A stretch of 64,000 bases of DNA from Azorhizobium oxalatiphilum (GCF_014635325.1 NZ_BMCT01000004.1:248001-312000), one strand, 5' to 3'. Shown: positions 30,519-40,280, counted from the first letter of the stretch. Notes: generated by a model not told the origin, from the sequence alone. Numbers and translations: made by a program.

Positions 30519-31445
30519 ATGCCGGATGATGCCGTTTTCCCACCCGCATCCATTGACGCCACGGCCGCCTTGCTGAGCGGCGCGGGTTATGTACCCGATC
30601 GTGCACTGGCCACCGTCGTGCATCTCGCCCTCCGCATGCGACGCCCGCTGCTCCTCGAAGGCGAGGCCGGGGTCGGAAAGACCGAGGTGGCGCGAACGCT
30701 CGCCGCCGCGCTCGGGCGGCGGCTCATCCGCCTGCAGTGTTACGAGGGGCTCGACCTCGCGGCGGCGGCCTATGAATGGAACTATCCCGCGCAGATGATC
30801 GCCATCCGGCTCGCGGAAGCGGCCGGCGAGCGCGACAAGGATGAGATCGCCTCCGGCGTCTTTTCCGAGCGCCATCTCCTGCGCCGCCCCCTGCTTGAGG
30901 CGCTGATGCCGGACCCGGCCGGGCCGCCCGTGCTGCTCATCGACGAGCTGGACCGGACGGACGAGGCCTTCGAGGCGTTCCTGCTGGAAGTGCTGGCCGA
31001 TTTCCAGATTTCCATTCCCGAACTCGGCACGGTGAAGGCGGAGCATCCGCCCATCATCATCCTCACCTCCAACCGAACCCGCGAGATCCATGACGCTCTC
31101 AAGCGGCGCTGCCTCTATCACTGGGTGGGCTATCCCTCGGCGGAACGGGAGCTTGAAATCCTGCGCACCCGCCTGCCGGACATCGGAGAGTCGCTGTCAC
31201 GGCAGGTCGTTGGCTTCGTGCAGGCGCTGCGCAGGGACGATCTGTTCAAGGTGCCCGGCGTTGCCGAGACGCTGGATTGGGCAGCCGCGCTGGTGGAGCT
31301 GGATGCGGTGACGGTCGGTCCGGACACGGCGCGGGATACGCTGGGCGTGCTCCTGAAGTATCAGGATGACATCGCCCGCACCGATGCCGCCGCCGTCACC
31401 CGCCTGCTCGACGCCGCGCGGCGGACGAGCGAGACCCTTGCCTGA
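30519..31445 (+). CDS. coxD: MoxR-type AAA ATPase CoxD
   Basis: 308 residues from ATG 30519 (MPDDAVFPPASIDATAALLS). Walker A is GEAGVGKTE, Walker B VLLIDELDR, with sensor 1 in IIILTSNRTREIHDALKRRC. CoxD is a MoxR-family chaperone that acts with the VWA protein CoxE in maturing the metal centre of CO-dehydrogenase-type enzymes. Its 3' end overlaps the proposed coxE start. Confidence 0.94.
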   Translation: MPDDAVFPPASIDATAALLSGAGYVPDRALATVVHLALRMRRPLLLEGEAGVGKTEVARTLAAALGRRLIRLQCYEGLDLAAAAYEWNYPAQMIAIRLAEAAGERDKDEIASGVFSERHLLRRPLLEALMPDPAGPPVLLIDELDRTDEAFEAFLLEVLADFQISIPELGTVKAEHPPIIILTSNRTREIHDALKRRCLYHWVGYPSAERELEILRTRLPDIGESLSRQVVGFVQALRRDDLFKVPGVAETLDWAAALVELDAVTVGPDTARDTLGVLLKYQDDIARTDAAAVTRLLDAARRTSETLA

Positions 31446-32667
31446 AGCGGACGCCATATCCGGCGCGCCGGGCCGGGGACGGCTGGCGGAGAACATCCTC
31501 ACCTTCTGTCGCCTTCTGCGCGCCTCCGGGCTGTCCCTTGGCCCCGGCAGTGTCCTCGATGCGGTCTCGGCCGTGGAGGTGGCGGGGATCGGCGGCCGTG
31601 CGGATCTCTACTGGACGCTGCATGCGGTGCTGGTCTCGCGCCACGAGGACCATGAGGTCTTCGACACCGTCTTCCAGCGTTTCTGGCGCCGGCGCGCGGG
31701 TGCCGAGCGGCTGATCGAAATGCTGTCCCCGGTGGCCGTGCCCATGGCGCCGCCGGCGGCAAAGCCGGGTCTGCGGCGAGTGGAGGAGGCGTTCGAGGGC
31801 GCGCTTGCGCCGCCGCAGGAGCCGCCGGGCGAGATGGAGGTGGATGCCCGCTTCACCGCCTCGGATACGGACGTGCTGCGCACCCGTGATTTTGCCCAGA
31901 TGAGCGCGGACGAACTGGCCGAAGCCCGCCGCCGCATCGCTCTGCTGAAGATGCCCGATGACCGGGCCCGCATCCGCCGCCTCGCGGCTGACCCCCGTGG
32001 ACCGCGCCTCGATCTGAGGGCCTCCATCCGCGCTTCGCTCTCCACCGGCGGAGACTATGTGCCGCTGCGCCGGCGTGGCCCGCGCGAGCGCCCGCCGCCG
32101 GTCGTGGCCTTGGTGGACATCTCCGGCTCCATGAGCGACTACGCCCGTCCGGTGCTGCACTTCCTGCATGCCCTCGGTACGCGGCGTCGGGTGGAGACCT
32201 TCCTGTTCGGCACGCGCCTCACCAATGTGAGCCGCGCTTTGCGCCATCGCGATCCCGATGCGGCTCTGACGGAGGTGGGGCGGGTCGCTCCAGACTGGTC
32301 CGGCGGCACCCGCATCGCCACGTCGCTGCACCTCTTCAACCGCGACTGGTCTCGCCGGGTGCTGGCGCAGAATCCCGTCGTGCTGCTGGTTACGGATGGG
32401 CTGGAGCGCGATGCGGACGATACCCTTGCCCGCGAGATGGATCGCCTGCAGCGTTCCTGTCGCCGGCTGGTATGGCTCAATCCCCTGCTGCGCTATGCGG
32501 GCTTCGAGCCGAAAGCGCGTGGGATCAGGGCCATGCTGCCCCATGTGGACGAGTTCCGACCTGTGCACGATCTGGCGAGCCTCGAGGCTCTGGTCGCGGC
32601 GCTGTCCGGCCCATCCGTTCCGGTTCTGCGGCGCGGGCGTGCCTACGGCCTGGAAGCAGTGATTTAG
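31438..32667 (+). CDS. coxE: VWA domain protein CoxE
   Basis: 409 residues if started at TTG 31438, which overlaps the coxD stop; no good ATG exists near the expected start, so this is the weakest part of the call. The first half is helical; the VWA domain (about residues 220-385) shows the MIDAS metal-site motif VALVDISGSMSDY and a later WSGGTRIATSLH threonine. CoxE pairs with the MoxR ATPase CoxD. This pair marks the operon as a complete form II cox cluster. Confidence 0.9.
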   Translation: MPEADAISGAPGRGRLAENILTFCRLLRASGLSLGPGSVLDAVSAVEVAGIGGRADLYWTLHAVLVSRHEDHEVFDTVFQRFWRRRAGAERLIEMLSPVAVPMAPPAAKPGLRRVEEAFEGALAPPQEPPGEMEVDARFTASDTDVLRTRDFAQMSADELAEARRRIALLKMPDDRARIRRLAADPRGPRLDLRASIRASLSTGGDYVPLRRRGPRERPPPVVALVDISGSMSDYARPVLHFLHALGTRRRVETFLFGTRLTNVSRALRHRDPDAALTEVGRVAPDWSGGTRIATSLHLFNRDWSRRVLAQNPVVLLVTDGLERDADDTLAREMDRLQRSCRRLVWLNPLLRYAGFEPKARGIRAMLPHVDEFRPVHDLASLEALVAALSGPSVPVLRRGRAYGLEAVI

Positions 32668-32677
32668 GGAGGCGCGG

Positions 32678-33160
32678 ATGACAACGGTCAAAGGCGAGCG
32701 GGCCTCAGACCTTTTCACCATCGGCTACGAGCAGACCACCGTTCCAGCCTTTCACGCCTCCCTGACGCAGGCGCGCGTGGACCTGCTGGTGGATGTGCGG
32801 GCGGTGGCGGCCTCACGCCGGCCCGGCTTCTCCAAGACGGCGTTGGCAGCGGGCATCGCGGAACATGGCATCGCCTATGTGCATCTGCGTGCGCTGGGCA
32901 CGCCGGCCGAAGGGCGGATGGCAGCGCGCAAGGGCGACAAGGCGGCGTTGATGCGCATCTACAACGCCCATCTGGAGACGCCCGCCGCGCGGGAGGCGCT
33001 GGATGAACTGGCCGCGCTGGCCCGTGGCCGGCGCCTGTGCCTGCTGTGCTTCGAGCGCCATGTGGAAGGCTGCCACCGGCTGCTGCTCTCCGAGATCATG
33101 TGCGAACGGCTGGACGTGCCCGTGACGCATCTGATGCCGGATCAGATCCACAGGCTATAG
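32678..33160 (+). CDS. DUF488 family protein
   Basis: 160 residues. The pattern FTIGYEQTTVPAFHASL, LLVDVRAVAASRRPGFSK and LCLLCFERHVEGCHRLLLSEI is that of DUF488. The conserved cysteines in LCLLCFE and EGCHR suggest metal or nucleotide binding, but no activity is established. It follows coxE by 10 bp, so it is probably part of the cox operon. Confidence 0.88.
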   Translation: MTTVKGERASDLFTIGYEQTTVPAFHASLTQARVDLLVDVRAVAASRRPGFSKTALAAGIAEHGIAYVHLRALGTPAEGRMAARKGDKAALMRIYNAHLETPAAREALDELAALARGRRLCLLCFERHVEGCHRLLLSEIMCERLDVPVTHLMPDQIHRL

Positions 33161-33397
33161 CTTCGGGTCGTGGCAGAATTGGTCAGTCTGCCTTGTGAAT
33201 TCATTCTGGATCATTTGTGGTTGTTTTTCACCGTGATGACTTGAGGGTTTCATACGCCCTTCTTGAAACGACTGCTAAAGGCCTCGCGCGTGGGTGAATT
33301 TTCGCTGCGTGTACGGAGGGTATGTGGACGACGTGGGGACACGGACGTCCGCGGCTCCTGTACCGCAGGTGCGCCATGCCCTTGGAGAGGCTATTTG

Positions 33398-35386
33398 ATG
33401 GGTTCCGCGATCGTTCAGAAGGCCGGCACTGTTTCCGGGGGCGCACAGACGCGTATCCGGCTGTTGCGCCGTATCATCATTGCAGTGTCGCTGGCCGTTG
33501 TGCTGGCCTTCGCAGGCTTTTCGCTCATCATCGACCTGCGCCAGCAGGCGCTGGTGCAGGCCGACGTGGAAACCAAGCTGGAAAGCGCGGGCGTCCTGGC
33601 CTCGGATGCGATCGCCAGCTGGTTCTCCGGCCGCATGATGCTGACGCAGGCGATGGCCGATACCATCGCGAAGGATCCCGCCGCCGCGCCGACGCTGTTG
33701 CAGAACAAGGTGATGATCGACCAGTTCAAGTCCAGCTATTTCGGCACGGCTGCGGAAGGCTTCATGCACAATGCTCCGCCGCACGACATGCCGCCGGGCT
33801 ATGATCCCCGCAAGCGCCCATGGTATCAGGCCGCCCAGGCGGCGCGGGGGCCCATCATGACCGCGCCCTATGTGGATGCATCGACCAAGCAACTGGTCAT
33901 CACCGCTGCCGTCCCCGTCTATGTGAATGACAAGCTCGCGGGCGTGACCGGGGCGGACTTCTTCATCACCGCATTGCAGAAGCGTCTCGCCTCCATCGAC
34001 TTTGGCGGCATGGGCTTCGCGTTTCTGGTGAGCGATGACGGCACCGTCCTCGTTCATCCGGATATGGCGCTGGTGGGCAAGAAGATGTCGGACCTTTTCA
34101 CGGGGCCCGTGCCGTCCATTGCTCCGCGCATTGAGACGGCGAAGATCGGCAAGGATGATGCCATTGTCACTTTCTTCCCGCTGAACGGGCTGGAAGGCGC
34201 CAAATGGCATGTGGGCCTCGCCATCAATCCCAGCCTCGCTTATGCCCCACTGGCCGAATTCCGCATCACCGCCGCGGTGGCGACCCTCGTCATCGCCATC
34301 CTCATGATCGTTCTGCTGGGGCAGTTGCTGCACCGTGCGGTTTCGCGTCCGCTGGCCCGTATGACGCAAGCCATGAACGCCCTCGCCAGCGGCGACCTCG
34401 CCTCCGAAGTCCCGGACCTGCACCGCCGTGATGAGATCGGCGCCATGGCCGAGGCCATGCAGGTGTTCAAGCAGCACGCCATCGAGCGCGCCTCCATGCA
34501 GGAAAAGGAACACGCGGCCGCCGAAGTGCAGCGCCGACGCGGAGAGACGGTGGACAGCCTGATCGCCGCCTTCAACCGCGACATTTCCGGCGTGCTGGAT
34601 CTGGTCTCGACGTCTTCCACCACGTTGGAGGCCACTGCGCGTTCGCTGACCCACCGCGCGGATGCCAGCGCCCGCAACGCCCAGGGCGCGGCGGCAGCTG
34701 CGGAACAGGCTTCCGCCAACGTGCGCAGCGTTGCGGCGGCTTCGGAGGAACTCGCGGCGTCCATCAACGAGATTTCGCAACGTGCGAACTCCTCCCGCGA
34801 GGTGGCGGCCCGGGCGCAGGTCTCTGCGCGCGAGACGGACGAGACAGTGCAGAGCCTGGTAGCGGTAAGCACCCGCATCTCCGAAATCGTGAACCTCATC
34901 AATGCCATCGCCGATCAGACCAACCTGCTGGCGCTCAATGCGACCATCGAGGCGGCTCGGGCGGGAGACGCGGGCAAGGGGTTTGCGGTCGTGGCTCAGG
35001 AGGTCAAGTCGCTGGCCGGGCAGACCGCCAGGGCCACCGAGGACATCGCAGCGCAGATCAGCGCCATTCAGGGCGCATCCAAGGCGGCGGTTTCGGCCAT
35101 CCACGACATCGGCGAGGTGATCGAGGAGATGAACACAATCTCCTCCGACATTTCCAACGCCATGGAGCAGCAGGGAGCAGCGACCCACGAGATCGCTTCC
35201 AGCGTCCAGCAGGCAGCTGCTGGCACTTCGGAAGTGTCCAGCAACGTGATGGACGTGCGCGTCGGCGCGGCGGCCACCGGAGAGGATGCCGGAAACGTCC
35301 GGGAGGCCGCAGGCAAGCTGTCGTCCGAGGCCACCGAACTGCGTCGCAAGGTGGAGCAATTCCTCGGCGCCATCCGCGCCGCATAG
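33398..35386 (+). CDS. Methyl-accepting chemotaxis protein with dCache-type sensor
   Basis: 662 residues from ATG 33398, preceded by GGAGAGG; the frame is open upstream but that part looks non-coding. A transmembrane helix (about 25-47), a periplasmic double-Cache domain (about 50-290) with the pattern [14 protein letters not shown] and [15 protein letters not shown], a second helix (about 293-315), a HAMP domain and a cytoplasmic signalling domain containing [37 protein letters not shown]. dCache receptors bind small organic acids, amines or amino acids. It follows the cox operon on the same strand, so it may steer cells to the substrate of that enzyme; this is inference. Confidence 0.94.
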   Translation: MGSAIVQKAGTVSGGAQTRIRLLRRIIIAVSLAVVLAFAGFSLIIDLRQQALVQADVETKLESAGVLASDAIASWFSGRMMLTQAMADTIAKDPAAAPTLLQNKVMIDQFKSSYFGTAAEGFMHNAPPHDMPPGYDPRKRPWYQAAQAARGPIMTAPYVDASTKQLVITAAVPVYVNDKLAGVTGADFFITALQKRLASIDFGGMGFAFLVSDDGTVLVHPDMALVGKKMSDLFTGPVPSIAPRIETAKIGKDDAIVTFFPLNGLEGAKWHVGLAINPSLAYAPLAEFRITAAVATLVIAILMIVLLGQLLHRAVSRPLARMTQAMNALASGDLASEVPDLHRRDEIGAMAEAMQVFKQHAIERASMQEKEHAAAEVQRRRGETVDSLIAAFNRDISGVLDLVSTSSTTLEATARSLTHRADASARNAQGAAAAAEQASANVRSVAAASEELAASINEISQRANSSREVAARAQVSARETDETVQSLVAVSTRISEIVNLINAIADQTNLLALNATIEAARAGDAGKGFAVVAQEVKSLAGQTARATEDIAAQISAIQGASKAAVSAIHDIGEVIEEMNTISSDISNAMEQQGAATHEIASSVQQAAAGTSEVSSNVMDVRVGAAATGEDAGNVREAAGKLSSEATELRRKVEQFLGAIRAA

Positions 35387-35394
35387 GCCAAACC

Positions 35395-37041
35395 CTATTC
35401 CGCCGCGTTCTCCGGGGACGCGGCGGATGGGGCCAGAGCACGGGCTTGCGCCAGCGCCTCCGGCGTATCCACGTCGAGGAAGGGAGCGGGGCCGGCCGCG
35501 CTGACCTCATGCACGGCCTCGCCATGGGCCGCGATCAGACGGCGGGCGCCGATGTCGCCCTCGAGCGCCATCAGCTCCGGGAAGAAGCGCCGCGACCACA
35601 GCACGGGGTTGCCCCGCTGCTCGTCGGCCATGGGCACCACGATGAGGCGACCGCGCTCCGGTGCAAAGGCGTCGATCACGGTGTCCATCAGTCCGGTGCC
35701 CACCAGTGGCATATCGCCCAGAAGAATGAGCGCGCCATCCACGCTTTCGGGCAGAGCGGCGATGCCCCTGCGCACGGAACTCGCCATGCCGCTGGGATAG
35801 TCGGGATTGTGCACGAAGGAGACGGGAAGGCCCGATAGCGCCGCCTCCACCCGCTGGTGCTCGTGGCCCGTCACCACTACGAGGGACTGCGCATGGGAGG
35901 CCAGTGCGGCGTCCGCCACGCGGCGGACCACGGGCACGCCGGCGACTGGCTCCAGCAGCTTGTTCGGCCCGCCCATGCGGGTGCCCCGGCCGGCCGCCAG
36001 CAGAACGGCGGCCACGCGGGGCAGGCTGTCCGCCATCTCCGCCGGTGGTTCCTCGCGCGGTTGCGGGCGGGTGACGATCTCGGTGAGAAGGCCCCCGACA
36101 CCCAGTCGCGCCACATCGGCGGCGGTGACATCCAGCCCGGCGATGAGGCGCATCAGCAGCCAGTCGAAGCCGTTCTCCTTGGGGCTGCGCGCACAGCCCG
36201 GCGCGCCGATCACCGGCACGCTGCCGAGCCTGCCCAGCAGGGCAAGATTGCCGGGGTCCACCGGCATGCCGAGCCGCTCGACCATGCCGCCGGCCGATAC
36301 GAGGGCGGCCGGGATGACGTCACGCCGGTCGGTGATGGCGGAGGCGCCGAAGATCAGCACCAGTTCGGCACCTTCGTCCCTCACGTGCCGGATGGCTTCG
36401 GTGAGCGGTCCGGTGGCATGAGGCACGCGCAGATCGTGGGACACCAGAGCGCCTGCGGGTGCGAGGCGGGCGGCCGTGACCCGCAGGGTCTTCTCCACCA
36501 CCTTGGGCGCGAGGCCGGGCAGCAGTGTGGAGATCACCGCCACCTTGCGCCGCACGAAGGGATGCACGCGCAGAAGCGCACCGGTCTCCGCAAGGGTGGT
36601 GTCGGCCACGGTGCCATCGACGGCGAAGGGGATGATCTTGACGGTCGCCAGCATGTCGCCGGCCTTCACCGGCTGGAATGGCGGCAGGGTGGCCAGCGTG
36701 ATGGCCTCGTCCCGGCCGTTGAATTCGTCCACCTGCGGGGCATCCACCTCCAGCACACCATCGGCGTCCGCATAGAGATTGCTGCGGCCGGTGAAGGGGG
36801 CCTCCACCCGGATATTGGACCCTGCCACACGCAAGGCGAGGCTGTGTGCGACCTCATCTTCTGGCCGGTCGCCGGCGTCGAGCTGCGCGACCACCACCTC
36901 GCTCAGTCCCGCAGCGCGCAGGATGGCGATGTCTGCGGGGCCGAGACGGGTGCCCTTGCGAACCACGCCCTCGGCGCAGCGGATGGAATGGGCGGCGATG
37001 CCGCCTTCGGCTTGATCGAGCGGGACGGGGCCGAATTTCAC
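35395..37041 (-). CDS. Molybdopterin-binding domain fused to MocA-like cytidylyltransferase
   Basis: 548 residues starting at GTG 37041, whose bases overlap the stop of the upstream xdhC-like gene (GTGA); the longer frame upstream is a shadow of that gene. Residues about 1-340 are a MoCF/MoeA-like molybdopterin-binding region (ELVLIFGASAITDRRDVIPAAL). Residues about 350-540 are a nucleotidyltransferase with RVAAVLLAAGRGTRMGGPNKLL and LILLGDMPLVG, the MobA/MocA motifs. MocA attaches CMP to molybdopterin, giving the cytosine dinucleotide cofactor used by CO-dehydrogenase-type enzymes such as that encoded at 25461-29394. The two domains being fused lets one protein handle cofactor loading and nucleotide addition. 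Confidence 0.9.
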   Translation of the reverse strand: MKFGPVPLDQAEGGIAAHSIRCAEGVVRKGTRLGPADIAILRAAGLSEVVVAQLDAGDRPEDEVAHSLALRVAGSNIRVEAPFTGRSNLYADADGVLEVDAPQVDEFNGRDEAITLATLPPFQPVKAGDMLATVKIIPFAVDGTVADTTLAETGALLRVHPFVRRKVAVISTLLPGLAPKVVEKTLRVTAARLAPAGALVSHDLRVPHATGPLTEAIRHVRDEGAELVLIFGASAITDRRDVIPAALVSAGGMVERLGMPVDPGNLALLGRLGSVPVIGAPGCARSPKENGFDWLLMRLIAGLDVTAADVARLGVGGLLTEIVTRPQPREEPPAEMADSLPRVAAVLLAAGRGTRMGGPNKLLEPVAGVPVVRRVADAALASHAQSLVVVTGHEHQRVEAALSGLPVSFVHNPDYPSGMASSVRRGIAALPESVDGALILLGDMPLVGTGLMDTVIDAFAPERGRLIVVPMADEQRGNPVLWSRRFFPELMALEGDIGARRLIAAHGEAVHEVSAAGPAPFLDVDTPEALAQARALAPSAASPENAAE

Positions 37042-37739
37042 GCGGCCGCCTCGCGCGCGGGGGCCGGCTTGCGCAGCGCGCCGATCACCTGACCCAGAAT
37101 GGCGACGGCGATCTCCGGAGGATTGGCGGCTCCGATGTCCAGCCCGATAGGGGCATGGATGCGCGCCAGCTGGGCCTGCGGCAGCCCCAGAGCGGCAAGC
37201 CGCTCCATACGCTTGGCATGGGTGCGCCGCGAGCCCAGCGCCCCCACGTAGAAGCAGCCGGCCTTGAGGGCGGCCTCCAGCGCCGGCTCGTCGATCTTGG
37301 GATCGTGGGTCAGGGCCACCATGGCGGTGAAGGGATCGAGGGCGAGGCCAGGCAGGGCCTTGTCCGGCCATTCGGCGATCACCGGCGTGTCGGGAAACCG
37401 CTCCGCCGTGGCGAAGGCGGTGCGGGGGTCCACGATGGTCACGTCATAGCCGGTAGCCCGCGCCATGGGCGCGAGGGCCTGGGAGATGTGGACCGCGCCC
37501 ACCACGACCATGCGCGCCGGCGGAACGTGGACATTCAGGAAGACCCGCGCCTCGCCTTCCCCCGCGACGCCGCTACGGCCGGCGCGCACGGCAGCCTCGA
37601 TGTCGCCGGCGAGCGGGTCGGATGTGATGTCTTCGCCCCTGACCAGCCGCTGGACGCCGGAAGCAAGATGCGTGACCACGACGGCGGCGCGGCGGGCGGC
37701 GCGCTCCGTGTTGAGGGCGGTAAGGAGGGCGAGATCCAT
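37038..37739 (-). CDS. XdhC family protein, C-terminal Rossmann domain type (CoxI-like)
   Basis: 233 residues. The Rossmann core ARMVVVGAVHISQALAPMARATGYDVTIVDPR and the motif FYVGALGSRRTHAKRMERL, IHAPIGLDIGAANPPEIAVAIL identify the C-terminal half of XdhC. XdhC binds the molybdenum cofactor and adds the terminal sulfur needed by xanthine-dehydrogenase-family enzymes. The N-terminal half is encoded by a separate gene at 37755. Its stop overlaps the GTG of the MocA fusion, so the two are translationally coupled. Confidence 0.9.
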   Translation of the reverse strand: MDLALLTALNTERAARRAAVVVTHLASGVQRLVRGEDITSDPLAGDIEAAVRAGRSGVAGEGEARVFLNVHVPPARMVVVGAVHISQALAPMARATGYDVTIVDPRTAFATAERFPDTPVIAEWPDKALPGLALDPFTAMVALTHDPKIDEPALEAALKAGCFYVGALGSRRTHAKRMERLAALGLPQAQLARIHAPIGLDIGAANPPEIAVAILGQVIGALRKPAPAREAAA

Positions 37740-37754
37740 GGCGGTTCCGTCCGT

Positions 37755-38114
37755 TCAGTCGATACGTTCCACATAGACGCGGATGGCGCCGCCGCAGGAC
37801 AACCCGACGCGCCAGGCGGCTTCGTCCGCCACACCGAATTCCAGCGTACGCGGCTTCCCGCTATCGATCACGTCCATGGCTTCCGTGACCACGGCGCCCT
37901 CGACGCAACCGCCCGAAACCGAACCGAGAAAGTTCCCGGTATCGTCGATCACCAGATGGCTGCCGACGGGCCGGGGAGCTGAGCCCCACGTCTCCAATAC
38001 GGTTGCGAGTGCCACGGCCTTGCCCTCGGCGCGCCAGCGGACGGCGGCTTCCAGCACATCGTCTTCCCGGGCCAGCGAGGCGGGCGAGGGGGCCGGTTGG
38101 ATCTCTGGCTGCAT
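37755..38114 (-). CDS. XdhC family protein, N-terminal domain type
   Basis: 119 residues from ATG 38114. The segment ALATVLETWGSAPRPVGSHLVI and SVSGGCVEGAVVTEA are the XdhC N-terminal motifs, the CVEG cysteine being the likely sulfur or cofactor contact. In most bacteria this domain is fused to the Rossmann domain found in the next gene, 15 bp away; here they are two proteins. The three genes 35395-38114 make up a cofactor operon. Confidence 0.9.
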   Translation of the reverse strand: MQPEIQPAPSPASLAREDDVLEAAVRWRAEGKAVALATVLETWGSAPRPVGSHLVIDDTGNFLGSVSGGCVEGAVVTEAMDVIDSGKPRTLEFGVADEAAWRVGLSCGGAIRVYVERID

Positions 38115-38243
38115 GGCTGCTCTCCGGGCTCGGCGGGACGGAGCGCGTTGGCGCGGGCCGATCCTGCCTATATAGAGCCCAGATATAGTCCCGGCGGCAG
38201 CGCTTTGCAGCCGTCGCCTGCTGTCGTTTCCGTGAGTTTCGCC

Positions 38244-39290
38244 ATGTCCACCCTTCGCACGGCCGACGATCTGATCGCCGCCGGTCTGGTGCCATCCGAT
38301 CAGCGCCTTGCGCTGGAGGCGGTGGGCGCACGCTATGCGGTCGCCGTGACGCCGACGCTGGCCGACGCCATCGACCGGCAGGATGGACAGGATCCCATCG
38401 CGCGCCAGTTCGTGCCCGATGCCGCGGAGCTTGAGACCGATGCGCGGGAACTGGCCGACCCCATCGGAGATGAGGCCCATTCGCCCGTGCCGGGTATCGT
38501 GCATCGCTATCCCGACCGGGTACTGCTGAAGCTGGTGGGGGTTTGCGCCGTCTACTGCCGCTTCTGCTTTCGCCGCGAGATGGTGGGACCGGGCGCCGAG
38601 CAGGCGCTCTCCTCTACCGCCCTCGACGCCGCGCTGGCCTATGTGGCGTCCCATGCCGAGATCTGGGAGGTGATCCTCACAGGCGGCGATCCCTTCATGG
38701 TCTCGCCCCGCCGCATGGCCGAGGTGGTGGGACGCCTCGCTGCCATTCCGCATGTGAAGGTGGTGCGCTTCCATACCCGCGTGCCCGTTGCCGCGCCAGA
38801 GCGGGTCACGGCCGATCTGGTGGCGGCGCTGAAGGCACCGGGCATCACATCCTATGTGGCGGTGCATGTGAATCATGCGCGGGAACTGGGCGCGCCGGCT
38901 GCCGGCGCGCTCGCCCGCATGGCGGATGCGGGCATCCCGCTGGTGTCGCAGACAGTGTTGCTGCGCGGCGTGAATGACGAGGTGGAAACGCTGGCCGCGC
39001 TGTTCCGTGCCCTCGTCGAGCATCGCGTGACGCCCTATTACCTGCATCATCCCGATCTCGCGCCGGGCACCGCCCATTTCCGCCTGCCGGTGGCGCGCGG
39101 TCAGGAGCTGATGCGCGCCTTGCGGGGGCGGCTATCGGGGCTCGCCTTGCCGACCTACGTGCTCGACATTCCCGGCGGGGCCGGCAAGGTGCCGCTGACC
39201 CCCGGATACCTCACCCCGGCGGGCGATGCATGGCAGGTGTCGGACAATTGCGGTGGCATTCATGCCTATACGGAAGCTGCCGGTTCTTGA
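38244..39290 (+). CDS. Lysine-2,3-aminomutase-like radical SAM protein
   Basis: 348 residues from ATG 38244. The radical SAM cluster motif CAVYCRFCFRR follows a basic-acidic region of about 100 residues, and the signature PGIVHRYPDRVLLKLVGVC is shared with KamA/EpmB. The C-terminal ending SGLALPTYVLDIPGGAGKVPL carries the zinc- or substrate-binding end found in KamA. EpmB makes beta-lysine for modification of elongation factor P, but no efp or epmA is in the window, so the substrate is not certain. About 130 bp separate it from the divergent xdhC-like gene. Confidence 0.88.
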   Translation: MSTLRTADDLIAAGLVPSDQRLALEAVGARYAVAVTPTLADAIDRQDGQDPIARQFVPDAAELETDARELADPIGDEAHSPVPGIVHRYPDRVLLKLVGVCAVYCRFCFRREMVGPGAEQALSSTALDAALAYVASHAEIWEVILTGGDPFMVSPRRMAEVVGRLAAIPHVKVVRFHTRVPVAAPERVTADLVAALKAPGITSYVAVHVNHARELGAPAAGALARMADAGIPLVSQTVLLRGVNDEVETLAALFRALVEHRVTPYYLHHPDLAPGTAHFRLPVARGQELMRALRGRLSGLALPTYVLDIPGGAGKVPLTPGYLTPAGDAWQVSDNCGGIHAYTEAAGS

Positions 39291-39415
39291 GCCGTCTTCG
39301 GGCCGGTACCATATGAGCTTCAACGCGCGGGATGTTCCGGCCCATGAGGGACCGGAGCGCAGCCGCTCTTGGTGAGAAGCGTGTAATTCCAAGGGCTGGC
39401 GCGCAGCATTAACGA

Positions 39416-39427
39416 ACTGTTAACAGT
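39416..39427. promoter_or_regulatory. 12-bp perfect palindrome upstream of the glutathione transferase gene
   Basis: ACTGTTAACAGT is its own reverse complement, and TTAAC-GAACT-GTTAA overlaps it at 39409-39423. It lies about 77 bp before the start codon, in an otherwise ordinary 213-bp gap. It could be an operator; no matching regulator gene is adjacent. Confidence 0.35.
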
Positions 39428-39503
39428 CCCGCTTGCCCCACGCCACAGCTCGGCCTAGGTGTAGCCGCATTCGCCGGCGCGCCGGTCGAGGAGGAGCATT
39501 GGA

Positions 39504-40211
39504 ATGGCGGACGCTCAACAACAGCCGATCGAGCTGCTGTATTGGCCGACCCCGAACGGATGGAAAGTTTCCATCATGCTCGAGGAATGCGGTCTGCCCT
39601 ACGACATCAAGCTGGTGAACATCGGCAAAGGCGACCAGTTCGCCCCCGATTTCCTCGCCGTCTCGCCGAACAACAAGATCCCGGCCATCGTCGATCCCGA
39701 CGGTCCCGGCGGCGAGCCCATCTCCGTCTTCGAGAGCGGCGCGATCCTCCAGTATCTCGGTCGCAAGACCGGCAAATTCTATCCCACGGACGAGCGCAAG
39801 CGCGTTGCGGTGGATGAGTGGCTGTTCTGGCAGGTGGGCGGTCTCGGCCCCATGGCCGGGCAGGCCCATCACTTCCGGCTCTATGCACCGGAAAAGATTC
39901 CCTATGCCGTCTCGCGCTACACCAACGAGGTTCACCGCCTCTACGGCGTGATGAACACGCGCCTGAAGGACAATGCCTATCTGGCCGGCGACGAATACAC
40001 CATCGCCGACATTGCCTGCGTGGGCTGGGCCAAGCTGTGGGAGCGGCAGGGGCAGGACATTGCGGAATTCCCGCATTTCGCCCGCTGGCTGGAGACGGTG
40101 AAGGCGCGCCCCGCCGTGCAGCGCGGCCTCATGGTGAATGCCGAGGCCAGGGCCGACCTCAGCAAGGACAAGGCCGCGCAAGGTATCCTGTTCGGTCAGC
40201 GCGCGCGCTGA
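39504..40211 (+). CDS. Glutathione S-transferase, YfcG/YghU type
   Basis: 235 residues. The N-terminal thioredoxin-like domain starts ELLYWPTPNGWKVSIMLEECGLPY, close to the TPNG-K pattern of the nu-class YfcG, with the cis-proline region NNKIPAIVD and ESGAILQYLG. The C-terminal helical domain has YTIADIACVGWAKLW. YfcG proteins are disulfide-bond reductases using glutathione. A GAGGAG ribosome site precedes the ATG. Confidence 0.93.
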   Translation: MADAQQQPIELLYWPTPNGWKVSIMLEECGLPYDIKLVNIGKGDQFAPDFLAVSPNNKIPAIVDPDGPGGEPISVFESGAILQYLGRKTGKFYPTDERKRVAVDEWLFWQVGGLGPMAGQAHHFRLYAPEKIPYAVSRYTNEVHRLYGVMNTRLKDNAYLAGDEYTIADIACVGWAKLWERQGQDIAEFPHFARWLETVKARPAVQRGLMVNAEARADLSKDKAAQGILFGQRAR

Positions 40212-40280
40212 CCTTGGGTGAAGGACGGCGCCTGCTCCGTCCGAGCCTCTGGCGTACGGCGTTTAATTCTGTCATTGGCG

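Noticed and set aside
37755-39077. A 440-codon minus-strand frame that includes the XdhC-like protein
   Set aside because: Only the last 119 codons match XdhC; the rest is a shadow of the radical SAM gene on the other strand.
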